Shown here one piece after another: positions 37,063-44,413 of a stretch of 64,000 bases of DNA (its first letter is position 1; each line of letters starts with the position of its first letter). Made by a program: the position numbers and the translations under genes. Source of the DNA: Martinezella rhizogenes (lineage in GTDB: Bacteria > Pseudomonadota > Alphaproteobacteria > Rhizobiales > Rhizobiaceae); NCBI GenBank assembly GCA_013322215.1, contig JAAMEZ010000056.1, positions 62,001 to 126,000 on the forward strand. The letters run 5' to 3'. The notes under the pieces are model-generated. The model saw only the letters and a list, made by a program, of their open reading frames with translations, had not been told where the DNA came from and ran no database searches.

Positions 37063-37938
37063 TTAGCCGGCAGCTTCCAGCTTATCCTGTGTCTTCGCAT
37101 CGAAATCGCTCGCGTCATGGCGCTCACGCAGTTGCTCGGACGGATTGCCCGACATGCGGTTGACCATACGACCGCGCTTGACTGCTGGACGTGCGTAAAC
37201 CTGCTCGGCCCAGCGCTGCACATTCTTGTAATCCTGCACCTGCAGGAATTCAGCCGCGCCGTACTGCCAGCCCTTGGCCAAACCGCCGTACCACGGCCAG
37301 ATGGCGATATCGGCGATCGTGTAGTCGCTACCGGCGATATATTCGCTTTCAGCCAGACGGCGGTCGAGTACGTCGAGTTGGCGCTTCACCTCCATGGCGA
37401 AACGGTCGATCGCATATTCGATCTTCGTCGGCGCATAGGCGTAGAAATGACCGAAACCGCCGCCGAGATAGGGTGCGCTGCCCATCTGCCAGAACAGCCA
37501 GGAGATGCATTCGGCACGCGCCGGCTGCTCGGTCGGCAGAAAGGCGCCGAACTTTTCGGCGAGATACATCAAAATCGAGGCCGATTCGAAGACGCGGACC
37601 GGCTTCGGGCCGCTGCGATCGAGCAAGGCCGGGATCTTCGAATTCGGGTTGACGTCAACGAAACCGCTGCCGAACTGATCGCCTTCGCCGATCTTGATCA
37701 GCCAGGCATCATATTCAGCGCCGCTATGGCCGAGCGCCAGCAGCTCTTCGAGCATGATGGTCACTTTCACGCCATTCGGCGTTCCCAGCGAATAAAGCTG
37801 GAGGGGATGACGACCGACGGGCAACTCCTTGTCGTGGGTCGGCCCGGCAATCGGACGGTTGATATTGGCGAACTGGCCACCATTGGCCTTGTTCCAGGTC
37901 CAGATTTTCGGCGGCGTGTATTCGGCAGAACCGGTCAT
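37063..37938 (-). CDS. yghU: YghU-type glutathione S-transferase / disulfide reductase
   Basis: A 291-residue member of the Nu-class (YghU) glutathione transferases, which bind two glutathiones and reduce disulfides or peroxides. Highly characteristic segments are YTPPKIWTWNKANGGQFANI, PVGRHPLQLYSLGTPNGVKV, IMLEELLALG and DVNPNSKIPALLD. AGGAGG lies six bases before ATG 37938; the frame continues upstream to 38298 but that part is the small-RNA region and is not coding. It is the first protein gene downstream of the CCUCCUCCC hairpins on the same strand. Confidence 0.94.
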   Translation of the reverse strand: MTGSAEYTPPKIWTWNKANGGQFANINRPIAGPTHDKELPVGRHPLQLYSLGTPNGVKVTIMLEELLALGHSGAEYDAWLIKIGEGDQFGSGFVDVNPNSKIPALLDRSGPKPVRVFESASILMYLAEKFGAFLPTEQPARAECISWLFWQMGSAPYLGGGFGHFYAYAPTKIEYAIDRFAMEVKRQLDVLDRRLAESEYIAGSDYTIADIAIWPWYGGLAKGWQYGAAEFLQVQDYKNVQRWAEQVYARPAVKRGRMVNRMSGNPSEQLRERHDASDFDAKTQDKLEAAG

Positions 37939-38149
37939 GGGCATCCTCCTTTTTCGGGAATCAAATTGGGGGCGATCTTCGATGTAGCGCGCTACATAGG
38001 TCGCACATAGTGGCGAGCATTCATTTTTGCGAGAGGAGATTGCGCACTCTTTAATGTGCCGGCGCCCGTTCTGTGCCCATGCAGCTTGCCCCGGGCTGCC
38101 GTCACTACGCCAAATTAGGCCATCCGGAATCGCGTGAAGGTTCGATGAA

Positions 38150-38305
38150 ACGAAAAAGCCTGCCGCGGGAGGAGGTGCGGCAGGCTTTCTACAAGAACCG
38201 AACAGCGGATGGGAGGAGGAGTTCCGCTGTTCCTGCAGCCGTCCCTGGGAGGAGGATAAGGACGTCTGCCAAGCGAAGGGATGCGGGAGGAGATGCATCG
38301 CTTCG
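38150..38305 (-). ncRNA. Four tandem hairpins with CCUCCUCCC loops (cuckoo/CcsR-like small RNA locus)
   Basis: On the minus strand four hairpins follow each other, each with an anti-Shine-Dalgarno loop. Stems: 38274-38284/38295-38305 (11 bp, one mismatch), 38235-38244/38260-38269 (10 bp, one mismatch), 38200-38209/38223-38232 (10 bp, perfect), 38155-38166/38177-38188 (12 bp, perfect). Three loops contain CCTCCTCCC and the first contains CTCCTCCC. The last stem is followed by TTTCGTTTC and may end the transcript. The pattern fits the cuckoo RNAs of Rhizobiales and CcsR1-4 of Rhodobacter, which also follow a DUF1127 gene, as here. Boundaries are estimates. Confidence 0.82.
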
Positions 38306-38449
38306 GTGAGTAGGAAAATACCAGTCTTTTGCTCAGTTCATAGGCATTTCTTTGCAAGGCAGTTATGCACCATGCGAAAAGCAGAGAGCTGAACTGATGC
38401 AATCTTCAGCAAGCGCGGCAAAAATGAACGGCAATATCCACAAAGCAAA

Positions 38450-38475
38450 AGCGCCTGCTCGGAGGAACAGGCGCT
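38450..38475 (-). terminator. Terminator-like hairpin behind the DUF1127 gene, loop with CCTCC
   Basis: AGCGCCTG (38450-38457) pairs with CAGGCGCT (38468-38475). On the minus strand the loop reads TTCCTCCGAG and the stem is followed by TTTGCTTTG. It may end or attenuate the DUF1127 transcript; the CCTCC loop makes it a possible fifth member of the hairpin series. Confidence 0.65.
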
Positions 38476-38511
38476 GGCATAATGCAGCTTTTTAAGGAGC
38501 CGTTGCGGCCG

Positions 38512-38658
38512 TTAGCGAGCGATCGCTGCGCGGGCAACATTGCGGATTTCGCCGCGATCGATACCCAGGTCGTGCAGTTCGCGCGTGGACATACGGCCCA
38601 GTTCGGCGACCGTCTGACGATACTTGCGCCAGTTGTTGAAAGAGCGTGCTACGTTCAT
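38512..38658 (-). CDS. DUF1127 small basic protein (CcaF1/YjiS-like)
   Basis: A 48-residue basic protein (MNVARSFNNWRKYRQTVAEL, then GRMSTRELHDLGIDRGEIRN) with the full DUF1127 pattern: an amphipathic first helix and the LxxMSxRELxDLGIxRxxI core. Such proteins are known as RNA chaperones (CcaF1 in Rhodobacter) and as regulators of phosphate and RNA metabolism in Agrobacterium. It is encoded upstream of the four CCUCCUCCC hairpins on the same strand, the same order as in Rhodobacter. AAAGGGG precedes the ATG at 38658. Confidence 0.92.
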   Translation of the reverse strand: MNVARSFNNWRKYRQTVAELGRMSTRELHDLGIDRGEIRNVARAAIAR

Positions 38659-38730
38659 GATGATCCCCTTTCCTTGGGCTTTCGAAGCTGAGCGGCCGTG
38701 CTTGGCGCTCCCGTCGCTTCGATGAGAAAC

Positions 38731-38759
38731 ATATAGTCGAAGCCCGCAGCTTTTTGCAG
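38731..38759 (-). promoter_or_regulatory. Possible promoter of the DUF1127 gene
   Basis: On the minus strand CTGCAA (38759-38754), 17 bases, then CTATAT (38736-38731), about 70 bases before the start codon. The -10 resembles rhizobial sigma-70 and RpoH promoters; the -35 is a weak match. Tentative. Confidence 0.3.
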
Positions 38760-38893
38760 AGCTAAGGGATCACTCCACCCATGCACTCATTGCATAGGTC
38801 GCCGAAAGAGCGGGCGATCTCCGGGGTCAGAATGGCTTTTATGATTTGATGATGACAGCGCCGCCTTTGTCTGCGAAAAGAAGAGAGATGAGA

Positions 38894-38970
38894 GACAGGG
38901 GCGTCCGCCATCCGGCGGGCTGAGAAGCACCCTTCGAACCTGAACCAGATCATGCTGGCGGAGGGAGTCG
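38894..38970 (+). promoter_or_regulatory. TPP riboswitch (THI element)
   Basis: The conserved thi-box segments are present in order: GGGGCGTCC, GGGCTGAGAAG, ACCCTTCGAACCTGAACCAG, ATCATGCTGGCGGAGGGA. It precedes thiM by about 65 bases and should lower expression when thiamine pyrophosphate is bound. Confidence 0.93.
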
Positions 38971-39012
38971 CTCGGGACCTCGTAAAGCGCCAGCACGTCG
39001 TCCCTACGCGTC

Positions 39013-39033
39013 TCGCCCGCCCGAAAGGGGCGA
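39013..39033 (+). promoter_or_regulatory. Hairpin that can hide the thiM ribosome binding site
   Basis: TCGCCC (39013-39018) pairs with GGGCGA (39028-39033). The right arm contains the AGGGG ribosome site of thiM just before ATG 39035, so the stem would block translation. Another stem, GGGAC (38974-38978) with GTCCC (39000-39004), precedes it. This fits translational control by the riboswitch. Confidence 0.65.
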
Positions 39034-39034
39034 T

Positions 39035-39838
39035 ATGCAAGACCAAACAACTGCAGGCAATCTGCTTTACACCATGCGGGCCAAACCTCCGCTGGTACAA
39101 TGCATCACCAATTTCGTCGCCATGAATATCGCGGCCAATGTGATGCTTGCCGCCGGGGCATCGCCGGCAATGGTGCATGCCGAAGAGGAAGCCGGCGAGT
39201 TTGCCGCTATCTCCGGCGCGCTGACAATCAATATCGGCACGCTCTCGTCCGGCTGGCTTGCGGGCATGCTGGCGGCTGCGAGGTCGGCAAACAATGCCGG
39301 CAAGCCCTGGGTCCTCGATCCCGTCGCCCATTATGCGACTGCGTTTCGTCGCGATGCCATCGCGCGCTTGCTGGAGCTAAAGCCGACTATCATTCGCGGC
39401 AACGCATCCGAGATCATTGCGCTCGCCGGCGGCACGAGCCGCGGCCAGGGCGTCGATAGCAGGGATACCGTCGAGCAAGCCGAAGATTCCGCCCGACTGC
39501 TTGCTGAAAGGCACGGCTGCATAGTCGCGGTCACCGGCGTTACGGATTTTGTGACGGATGGGCAGAAGGCGAAGCGCATCGCCGGCGGCTCGCCATTGAT
39601 GCCGCAAGTGACCGCACTCGGATGCTCGCTGACCTGCCTCGTCGGTGCGTTTGCGGCAGCAACTCCAGATGATCCACTCGATGCGACCATAGCGGCGCTT
39701 GCCGTCTTTGCCGTTGCCGGCGCACGTGCAGGAGTGACGGCGGATGGCCCCGGCTCCTTCTCCTGGCGCTTCCTCGATGCCCTCGCCGGCCTTACCCCGG
39801 AAGTGCTGGATCGCGACGCAAGGATATCGGCAGCATGA
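39035..39838 (+). CDS. thiM: Hydroxyethylthiazole kinase ThiM
   Basis: A 267-residue kinase that phosphorylates 4-methyl-5-(2-hydroxyethyl)thiazole for thiamine salvage. The family segments are seen: PLVQCITNFVAMNIAANVML, GASPAMVHAEEEAGEFA, NIGTLSSGWLAGML, KPWVLDPVAHYAT, the nucleotide-site region IVAVTGVTDFVTDG, and VTALGCSLTCLVGAFAA near the catalytic Cys. The usual ThiM size is 260-270. It is the first gene of four overlapping ones under the TPP riboswitch; its stop overlaps the thiE start (ATGA). Thiazole synthesis genes (thiG, thiO, thiS) are not here, so this is a salvage unit. Confidence 0.95.
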   Translation: MQDQTTAGNLLYTMRAKPPLVQCITNFVAMNIAANVMLAAGASPAMVHAEEEAGEFAAISGALTINIGTLSSGWLAGMLAAARSANNAGKPWVLDPVAHYATAFRRDAIARLLELKPTIIRGNASEIIALAGGTSRGQGVDSRDTVEQAEDSARLLAERHGCIVAVTGVTDFVTDGQKAKRIAGGSPLMPQVTALGCSLTCLVGAFAAATPDDPLDATIAALAVFAVAGARAGVTADGPGSFSWRFLDALAGLTPEVLDRDARISAA

Positions 39839-40470
39839 AAGACTTCGATCTCTCGCTCTATCTCGTCCTCGATCCCGTGCTGTGCCGCGACCTCGGCATG
39901 GTGGAGACAACGCGGGCAGCGGTGGCCGGTGGCGCCACCATCATCCAGCTTCGCGACAAGGAGGCTTCGACCGCAGCCATGATCGAGACGGGCCGCGCCC
40001 TCAAGCAAATCCTGCACGGAACGAATGTCCGGCTGATCGTCAACGACAATGTCGAGGTCGCTATCGCCATCAACGCCGATGGCCTCCATATCGGTCAGGA
40101 GGATATGAATGCTGCCAATGCGCGCCGAATGATCGGGCCGGACATGATCCTCGGCCTCTCGGTGGAAACGGAAGCCCTCGCATCCTCCATAGATGCCGGG
40201 ATCGTCGATTATGCCGGCATCGGCCCGGTCTTTGCCACGCCTACCAAGCCCGACCACAAGCAGCCGATCGGCTTCGACGGGCTTGCCCGCATCGTCAGGC
40301 TTTGCCCGATTCCATCAGTCGCGATCGGCGGCCTCAAGGCAGAACATGCCGCGAGCGTTTACTCGGCCGGCGCCGATGGTCTCGCGGTCGTCTCGGCCAT
40401 TTGCGGCCAACCGGACCCGCAAGCCGCGACAGCCCTCATCGCGAAAGCCATCAAGGAGGCTCGCCTATGA
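39835..40470 (+). CDS. thiE: Thiamine phosphate synthase ThiE
   Basis: A 211-residue TIM-barrel enzyme joining HMP pyrophosphate and thiazole phosphate to thiamine phosphate. Motifs: GGATIIQLRDKEAS (pyrophosphate region), LIVNDNVEVAIAINADGLHIG, and DYAGIGPVFATPTKPDHKQP, followed by VAIGGLKAEHAASVYSAGAD. It overlaps thiM and thiD by 4 bases each, so the three products are made in step. Confidence 0.95.
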   Translation: MKDFDLSLYLVLDPVLCRDLGMVETTRAAVAGGATIIQLRDKEASTAAMIETGRALKQILHGTNVRLIVNDNVEVAIAINADGLHIGQEDMNAANARRMIGPDMILGLSVETEALASSIDAGIVDYAGIGPVFATPTKPDHKQPIGFDGLARIVRLCPIPSVAIGGLKAEHAASVYSAGADGLAVVSAICGQPDPQAATALIAKAIKEARL

Positions 40471-41288
40471 TCCGTAATGTCTTATCCATCGCTGGCTCGG
40501 ATCCCTCCGGCGGTGCTGGCATCCAGGCCGACCTGAAGGCTTTCTCCGCCCGCGGCGTTTATGGAATGGCAGCTCTGACCGCATTGACCGCGCAAAACAC
40601 GCAGGGCGTCTCCGGCGTCCATCCCGTGCCGCCACATTTCGTGGCGGACCAGATTAATGCGATCTTTGCCGACGTCCGGGTGGATGCCGTCAAGATCGGC
40701 ATGATCGCCAATGCCGCCATTGCCAATGCCGTCGCGGACATTCTGGCGCGACATCGTGATGTGCCCATCATCCTCGACCCGGTGATGATCGCCAAGGGTG
40801 GCGCCGCCCTATTGGCTGCCGATGCCGTTGACGTGCTGACCACGCGACTGCTGCCGCTCGCGACCGTTATTACACCGAACCTGCCCGAGGCAGCTGCGCT
40901 GTTGCATGACGCGGAGGCGAAAAGCCGCGAAGACATGGCGCGTCAGGCACTTGCGCTGGCAGCGCTCGGGCCTTCGGCAGTCCTCGTCAAGGGTGGTCAT
41001 CTCGAAGGTGACGAAAGCCCGGATGTGCTCGCCAGCTCAGGTCATGTGACCTGGTTCGAAGCCGAGCGGCTGCCGACCAAGAATACGCATGGGACGGGTT
41101 GCACGCTTTCCAGCGCCATTGCTGCCGAGATCGCCAAAGGCCTGTCGCTCCCCGAAGCCGTCACTGTCGGCAAAGCCTATCTCGCCGCGGCGGTTGCCGC
41201 CGCAGGCCAGCTTTCCGTCGGGAGCGGCCATGGACCAGTGCAGCATTTCCATGCGCTCTGGCCAAGCAAACAAGGAGTAGAGAAATGA
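40467..41288 (+). CDS. thiD: Hydroxymethylpyrimidine (phosphate) kinase ThiD
   Basis: A 273-residue kinase phosphorylating HMP and HMP phosphate. Motifs: VLSIAGSDPSGGAGIQADLK, GVYGMAALTALTAQNT, IILDPVMIAKGGAALL, VITPNLPEAAAL, and the catalytic anion hole NTHGTGCTLSSAIAAEIAKG. The start at 40467 overlaps thiE (ATGA). A longer reading frame from 39744 only runs through thiM and thiE out of frame. Confidence 0.95.
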   Translation: MIRNVLSIAGSDPSGGAGIQADLKAFSARGVYGMAALTALTAQNTQGVSGVHPVPPHFVADQINAIFADVRVDAVKIGMIANAAIANAVADILARHRDVPIILDPVMIAKGGAALLAADAVDVLTTRLLPLATVITPNLPEAAALLHDAEAKSREDMARQALALAALGPSAVLVKGGHLEGDESPDVLASSGHVTWFEAERLPTKNTHGTGCTLSSAIAAEIAKGLSLPEAVTVGKAYLAAAVAAAGQLSVGSGHGPVQHFHALWPSKQGVEK

Positions 41289-42049
41289 GCCTGTTATTCA
41301 AAGACCAGATTGTCATCGTTTCCGGTGCGGGGCGCGGCCTCGGTGTGGCCATAGCGACCGCCTTTGCCCGGGAAGGCGCGAAAGTGGCGATCAATTATCG
41401 CGCGAGCCGCGAGAGCGCTGAAGCACTCGCAGCAGAGCTCGGCGATCATGCGAAAGCCTTTCAAGCCGATATTCGCGACCTGGAAGATACCAAGCGGCTT
41501 GTTTCCAACGTGACTGGGCATTTCGGGGCGCCAACGACCGTCGTCCACAATGCGCTAGCGGATTTCAGCTTCAACGGTGACGCGCGTTCGAAATTGGATG
41601 TCTTGAGCTGGGCCGAGATGGCTAGGCAGCTGGAAACCACGCTGCAGGGAGCCTTGAACCTGATACAGGCGGCGCGACCGGCAATGGCGCAGGCGGGCTT
41701 TGGGCGGATCGTGACGATCGGCACCAACCTCTTCCAGAATCCGGTGGTGCCCTATCATGATTACACCGCGGCCAAGGCGGCATTGCTGTCACTGACCCGT
41801 ACGGCTGCCGCTGAACTCGGCCCGCTAGGGATCACCGTCAACATGGTCTCCGGCGGCCTTCTGCGCACGACGGATGCCAGCAGCGCCACGCCGGAAGCCG
41901 TTTTCGACATCATTGCCGCGAACACGCCGCTGCGCCGCGTCACCACGCCCGAGGAGGCTGCAGATGCGGTTCTTTTCTTCGCAAGCCCCTGGGCGCGGGC
42001 CGTTACAGGACAGAACCTGATCGTCGATGGCGGTCTCGTCTTCGGATAA
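41285..42049 (+). CDS. Short-chain dehydrogenase/reductase, fourth gene of the thi operon
   Basis: A 254-residue SDR of the 3-oxoacyl-ACP-reductase (FabG-like) type. The NAD(P)-binding loop is SGAGRGLG (13-20) and the active site is YTAAK with Tyr160 and Lys164. The usual catalytic Ser, 13 residues before the Tyr, is Thr147 here (TIGTN). C-terminal GQNLIVDGG is typical of the family. The start overlaps the thiD stop by 4 bases and therefore falls under riboswitch control. Its substrate is unknown; a link to thiamine precursors is inferred only from position. Confidence 0.88.
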   Translation: MSLLFKDQIVIVSGAGRGLGVAIATAFAREGAKVAINYRASRESAEALAAELGDHAKAFQADIRDLEDTKRLVSNVTGHFGAPTTVVHNALADFSFNGDARSKLDVLSWAEMARQLETTLQGALNLIQAARPAMAQAGFGRIVTIGTNLFQNPVVPYHDYTAAKAALLSLTRTAAAELGPLGITVNMVSGGLLRTTDASSATPEAVFDIIAANTPLRRVTTPEEAADAVLFFASPWARAVTGQNLIVDGGLVFG

Positions 42050-42062
42050 TAACTCCGCAACG

Positions 42063-42098
42063 AAAAACGGCGCTGCCTTCCAAGGCAGCGCCGTTTTT
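42063..42098. terminator. Bidirectional terminator between the thi operon and uppP
   Basis: A 17-bp perfect stem (42063-42079 with 42082-42098) with a CC loop, AAAAACGGCGCTGCCTT and its complement. T runs occur on both strands, so it can end the thi operon and uppP, which converge here. Confidence 0.9.
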
Positions 42099-42130
42099 TA
42101 AGCCTTGCAGCTCGCTAAAAGGCAGTCCAC

Positions 42131-43003
42131 TCAGGCCCAGCCCATGGTCAGCACGCCAAAGAGGATGACGGCACCGAGCACGATACGGTAGATGACGAAA
42201 GGCCAGGTCGAAAAGCGCTCCAAGAAGCGCATCAGCCCCCAGATGGTGATGAAGGACGATATGCTGCCGACGATCAGGCCGACAATCAGGACCGACCAGG
42301 CTTCCATCGGAATATGCGCCTTATGGAGCTCATAAAGCTCCTTCAAGCCGGCAAGGGCAATAGCCGGCAAGCCAAGCAGAAAGGAAAACCGCGCGGCTTC
42401 CTCGCGCTTCAGGCCAAGGAACAGCGCACCGGTCAGTGTTGAACCAGAACGCGAGACGCCAGGAACGAGCGCGCCGACCTGCGTAATGCCGACGAAGAGG
42501 GCATCCATCAGCGTCATCTGCTCGATGTCTTTCCGGTGGCGGCTGTAAAGCTCAGCGACCGCCAAGAGCAAGCCCATGACCAGGCAGGCAATACCGATCA
42601 CCCAGAGGCTGCGGAAAGACGTGCCGCAAGCGTTCAGGGAGGATGACAGCAGCAGACCGGCAATCACGATCGGCACGGTCGCAATCACGATGGCGATCGC
42701 AAGCCGGATGGCAGGCGAGCGCCAATCCCTTTGCCTGATCGCATCAAGCGATCCGAAGGTGACATAGCGAACGTCGCTCCAAAAATAGGAGACAATCGCG
42801 GCAAGGGCGGCAAGCTGCATCGTAGCCGAGAAGGCAGAACCGGGGTCCTGCCAGCCGAGCAAGGCCGGCACCAGGCGCATATGGGCGGTGGACGAAACCG
42901 GCAGCAGCTCGGTCAATCCCTGCACGACGCCTAGAATTGCGATCTTGGCATAGCCCAGGGCGACAAAGCCCGTGTCCACGCCTTGCGTACAAACATCAGC
43001 CAC
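42131..43003 (-). CDS. uppP: Undecaprenyl-diphosphatase UppP (BacA)
   Basis: A 290-residue membrane enzyme that recycles undecaprenyl pyrophosphate, the lipid carrier for peptidoglycan and polysaccharide units, and gives bacitracin resistance. Both active-site motifs are seen: GVVQGLTELLPVSSTAHMRL and GALVPGVSRSGSTLTGALFL. About eight membrane helices and the usual length (265-290) fit. It starts at ATG 43003 in a short gap before small genes. Confidence 0.95.
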   Translation of the reverse strand: MADVCTQGVDTGFVALGYAKIAILGVVQGLTELLPVSSTAHMRLVPALLGWQDPGSAFSATMQLAALAAIVSYFWSDVRYVTFGSLDAIRQRDWRSPAIRLAIAIVIATVPIVIAGLLLSSSLNACGTSFRSLWVIGIACLVMGLLLAVAELYSRHRKDIEQMTLMDALFVGITQVGALVPGVSRSGSTLTGALFLGLKREEAARFSFLLGLPAIALAGLKELYELHKAHIPMEAWSVLIVGLIVGSISSFITIWGLMRFLERFSTWPFVIYRIVLGAVILFGVLTMGWA

Positions 43004-43204
43004 GTTTTGATATCCTCAGTTGTTCATGGGGGCTTTGCACCGGAGTGGTGCGACGAACTAGCTGTGAAACTGGTTCCCAATTTGAAATTGGCAACACCTG
43101 GCGAAGGCGTCACCGATTTCGCGTCGGGACAAGGCGAGGATATAGCCGCGGAGCCTGAACTCTATCTGAAATTGCCGGCGCGAATTTCGCAGTTTGGCGT
43201 ATTT

Positions 43205-43417
43205 CTAGCCTTCATCATCCGGCAGCGCCTGCATGTAGCGGATCATGGTGTAGAAGCCGGCCAGGAGGACCAGGGCGCCTGCCGCATGATGCAGATTGTG
43301 CAGCATCGTGTGATGATGCCTGAGCAGAAGGCAGCTCAGATTGTAAACGGTTATGGCGACGGCTGTCATGATGGCGGCCAGGAAAAACGCCGTGTTTCGC
43401 TGAAAGAAATGGATCAT
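43205..43417 (-). CDS. Small two-helix membrane protein
   Basis: A 70-residue hydrophobic protein with two predicted membrane helices (FFLAAIMTAVAITVYNLSCL and LHHAAGALVLLAGFYTMIRY) separated by a His-rich loop (RHHHTMLHNLHH). ATG 43417 has GAGG eight bases upstream; GTG at 43426 also opens the frame. No family was recognised. The His cluster could bind metal, which is only a guess. It lies between uppP and the GntR gene on the same strand. Confidence 0.55.
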   Translation of the reverse strand: MIHFFQRNTAFFLAAIMTAVAITVYNLSCLLLRHHHTMLHNLHHAAGALVLLAGFYTMIRYMQALPDDEG

Positions 43418-43521
43418 CACGCACACCTCATTTGTGTGCCAATAGATTCCATAAGGATTGGGGAGGAATTACGACAAAGGCACTGCGCCGCGGCGCCATC
43501 TCAGGGCGAGCCCCGACAGGT

Positions 43522-44226
43522 TCATTTCGTATAGAGCGCACGCGATCTTTCCAGATGCTTGAGCATCGCCTGCTCGGCGCCATCGGCATCGTTTTCAGCC
43601 AGGCGCGCAAGAATTTCCTCATGTTCGACCAGCGTGAATTTTTCCTTGCCGGTCCAGATCAGCATATCGGTGTGATAGGCTTTCAGCCATGCGAGCATCG
43701 CTTCGCTGACGGCGCCGAAGATCGGATTGCCGGAAATCTGAGCAATGCGCGTGTGGAACTGCATATCCGCAGAAATGAAATCCTCCGCATGGCCAAGGGA
43801 TGCGCGCTGCCGCTCGATGATCTCGTGAAGATCGGCAACATCCTTCTTGCTCGCGCGCTGAGCCGCCTCTCGCGCCATGCCGCGCTCGAAGAAGATGCGT
43901 GCGCTCTTCAGCTGCTCAAGCGAGTCGGAGGATTGCGACAACATGATCTTCGCAGTCAGGTCGACCTGCCGGAAGATCGACTTTGCCGTCAACTGAAGCA
44001 CCTTGGCACGTTCACCGTGGGAAATGTTGACCAGCCCCATATTGGCAAGCGCCTGCATGGCTTCGCGGATCGCCGGACGCCCGACACCGAAACGCTCCAT
44101 AAGAACGCGCTCGGACGGCATCTCATCCCCGGGCTTGAGCTCTCCCGACGTAATCAACCGTTCCAGTCGGTCGAATACTTCATCGGATAGCTTTCGACGT
44201 ACAATTTGTTCGACTGGCTGGCTCAT
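43522..44226 (-). CDS. GntR-family regulator, FadR subfamily (FCD domain), likely D-apiose regulon repressor
   Basis: A regulator of about 234 residues. The N-terminal winged helix (SDEVFDRLERLITSGELKPG, SERVLMERFGVGRPAIREAM, QALANMGLV) is GntR type. The helical FCD domain (EHEEILARLAENDADGAEQA; metal-binding Asp/His residues in ISADMQFHTRIAQISGN) binds an organic acid or sugar acid. Start at ATG 44226 was chosen; a frame from 44265 adds 13 residues. It is divergent from oiaX, and the palindrome at 44339-44357 between them also occurs before apnO and before the second importer, so it is the best candidate for their repressor. Confidence 0.9.
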   Translation of the reverse strand: MSQPVEQIVRRKLSDEVFDRLERLITSGELKPGDEMPSERVLMERFGVGRPAIREAMQALANMGLVNISHGERAKVLQLTAKSIFRQVDLTAKIMLSQSSDSLEQLKSARIFFERGMAREAAQRASKKDVADLHEIIERQRASLGHAEDFISADMQFHTRIAQISGNPIFGAVSEAMLAWLKAYHTDMLIWTGKEKFTLVEHEEILARLAENDADGAEQAMLKHLERSRALYTK

Positions 44227-44338
44227 GGAATCCCGCTTTCCCAAAGCTTTTCCTCCCTTATGCATTTTTGACCGCGATGGCGGAAGCCCATACGAAACGC
44301 CTTATCGGCAACCGGGCAAAAAAAATCGTTGCAGAAGT

Positions 44339-44357
44339 TGGAATACTCATTATACCA
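44339..44357. promoter_or_regulatory. Putative GntR operator upstream of oiaX
   Basis: TGGAATACTCATTATACCA, an imperfect palindrome with seven of nine pairs matching around the central base. It lies between the divergent GntR gene and oiaX. Very similar sites occur at 47038-47064 and 57032-57050. Confidence 0.7.
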
Positions 44358-44413
44358 GATCACCAGTTTGCGCCACGCGAAAAATCGTCGGCGAGAGGAG
44401 CATTCATCCACTC

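Noticed and set aside
37939..38298. N-terminal extension of the YghU-like protein
   Set aside because: Homology begins at MTGSAEYTPPK and a strong ribosome site precedes it; the extension covers the hairpin RNA region.
38150..38305. Reading the GGGAGGAGG repeats as a CRISPR array or direct repeats
   Set aside because: The units are hairpins with different stems and a common loop, with irregular spacing; no cas genes occur. A CCUCCUCCC RNA locus on the minus strand explains them better.
39744..40466. N-terminal extension of ThiD through thiE
   Set aside because: ThiD homology starts at ATG 40467, with a 4-base overlap with thiE; upstream codons read thiE out of frame.
44003..44413. N-terminal extension of OiaX
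   Set aside because: It covers the operator and the start of the divergent GntR gene; RuBisCO-like homology starts at 44414.
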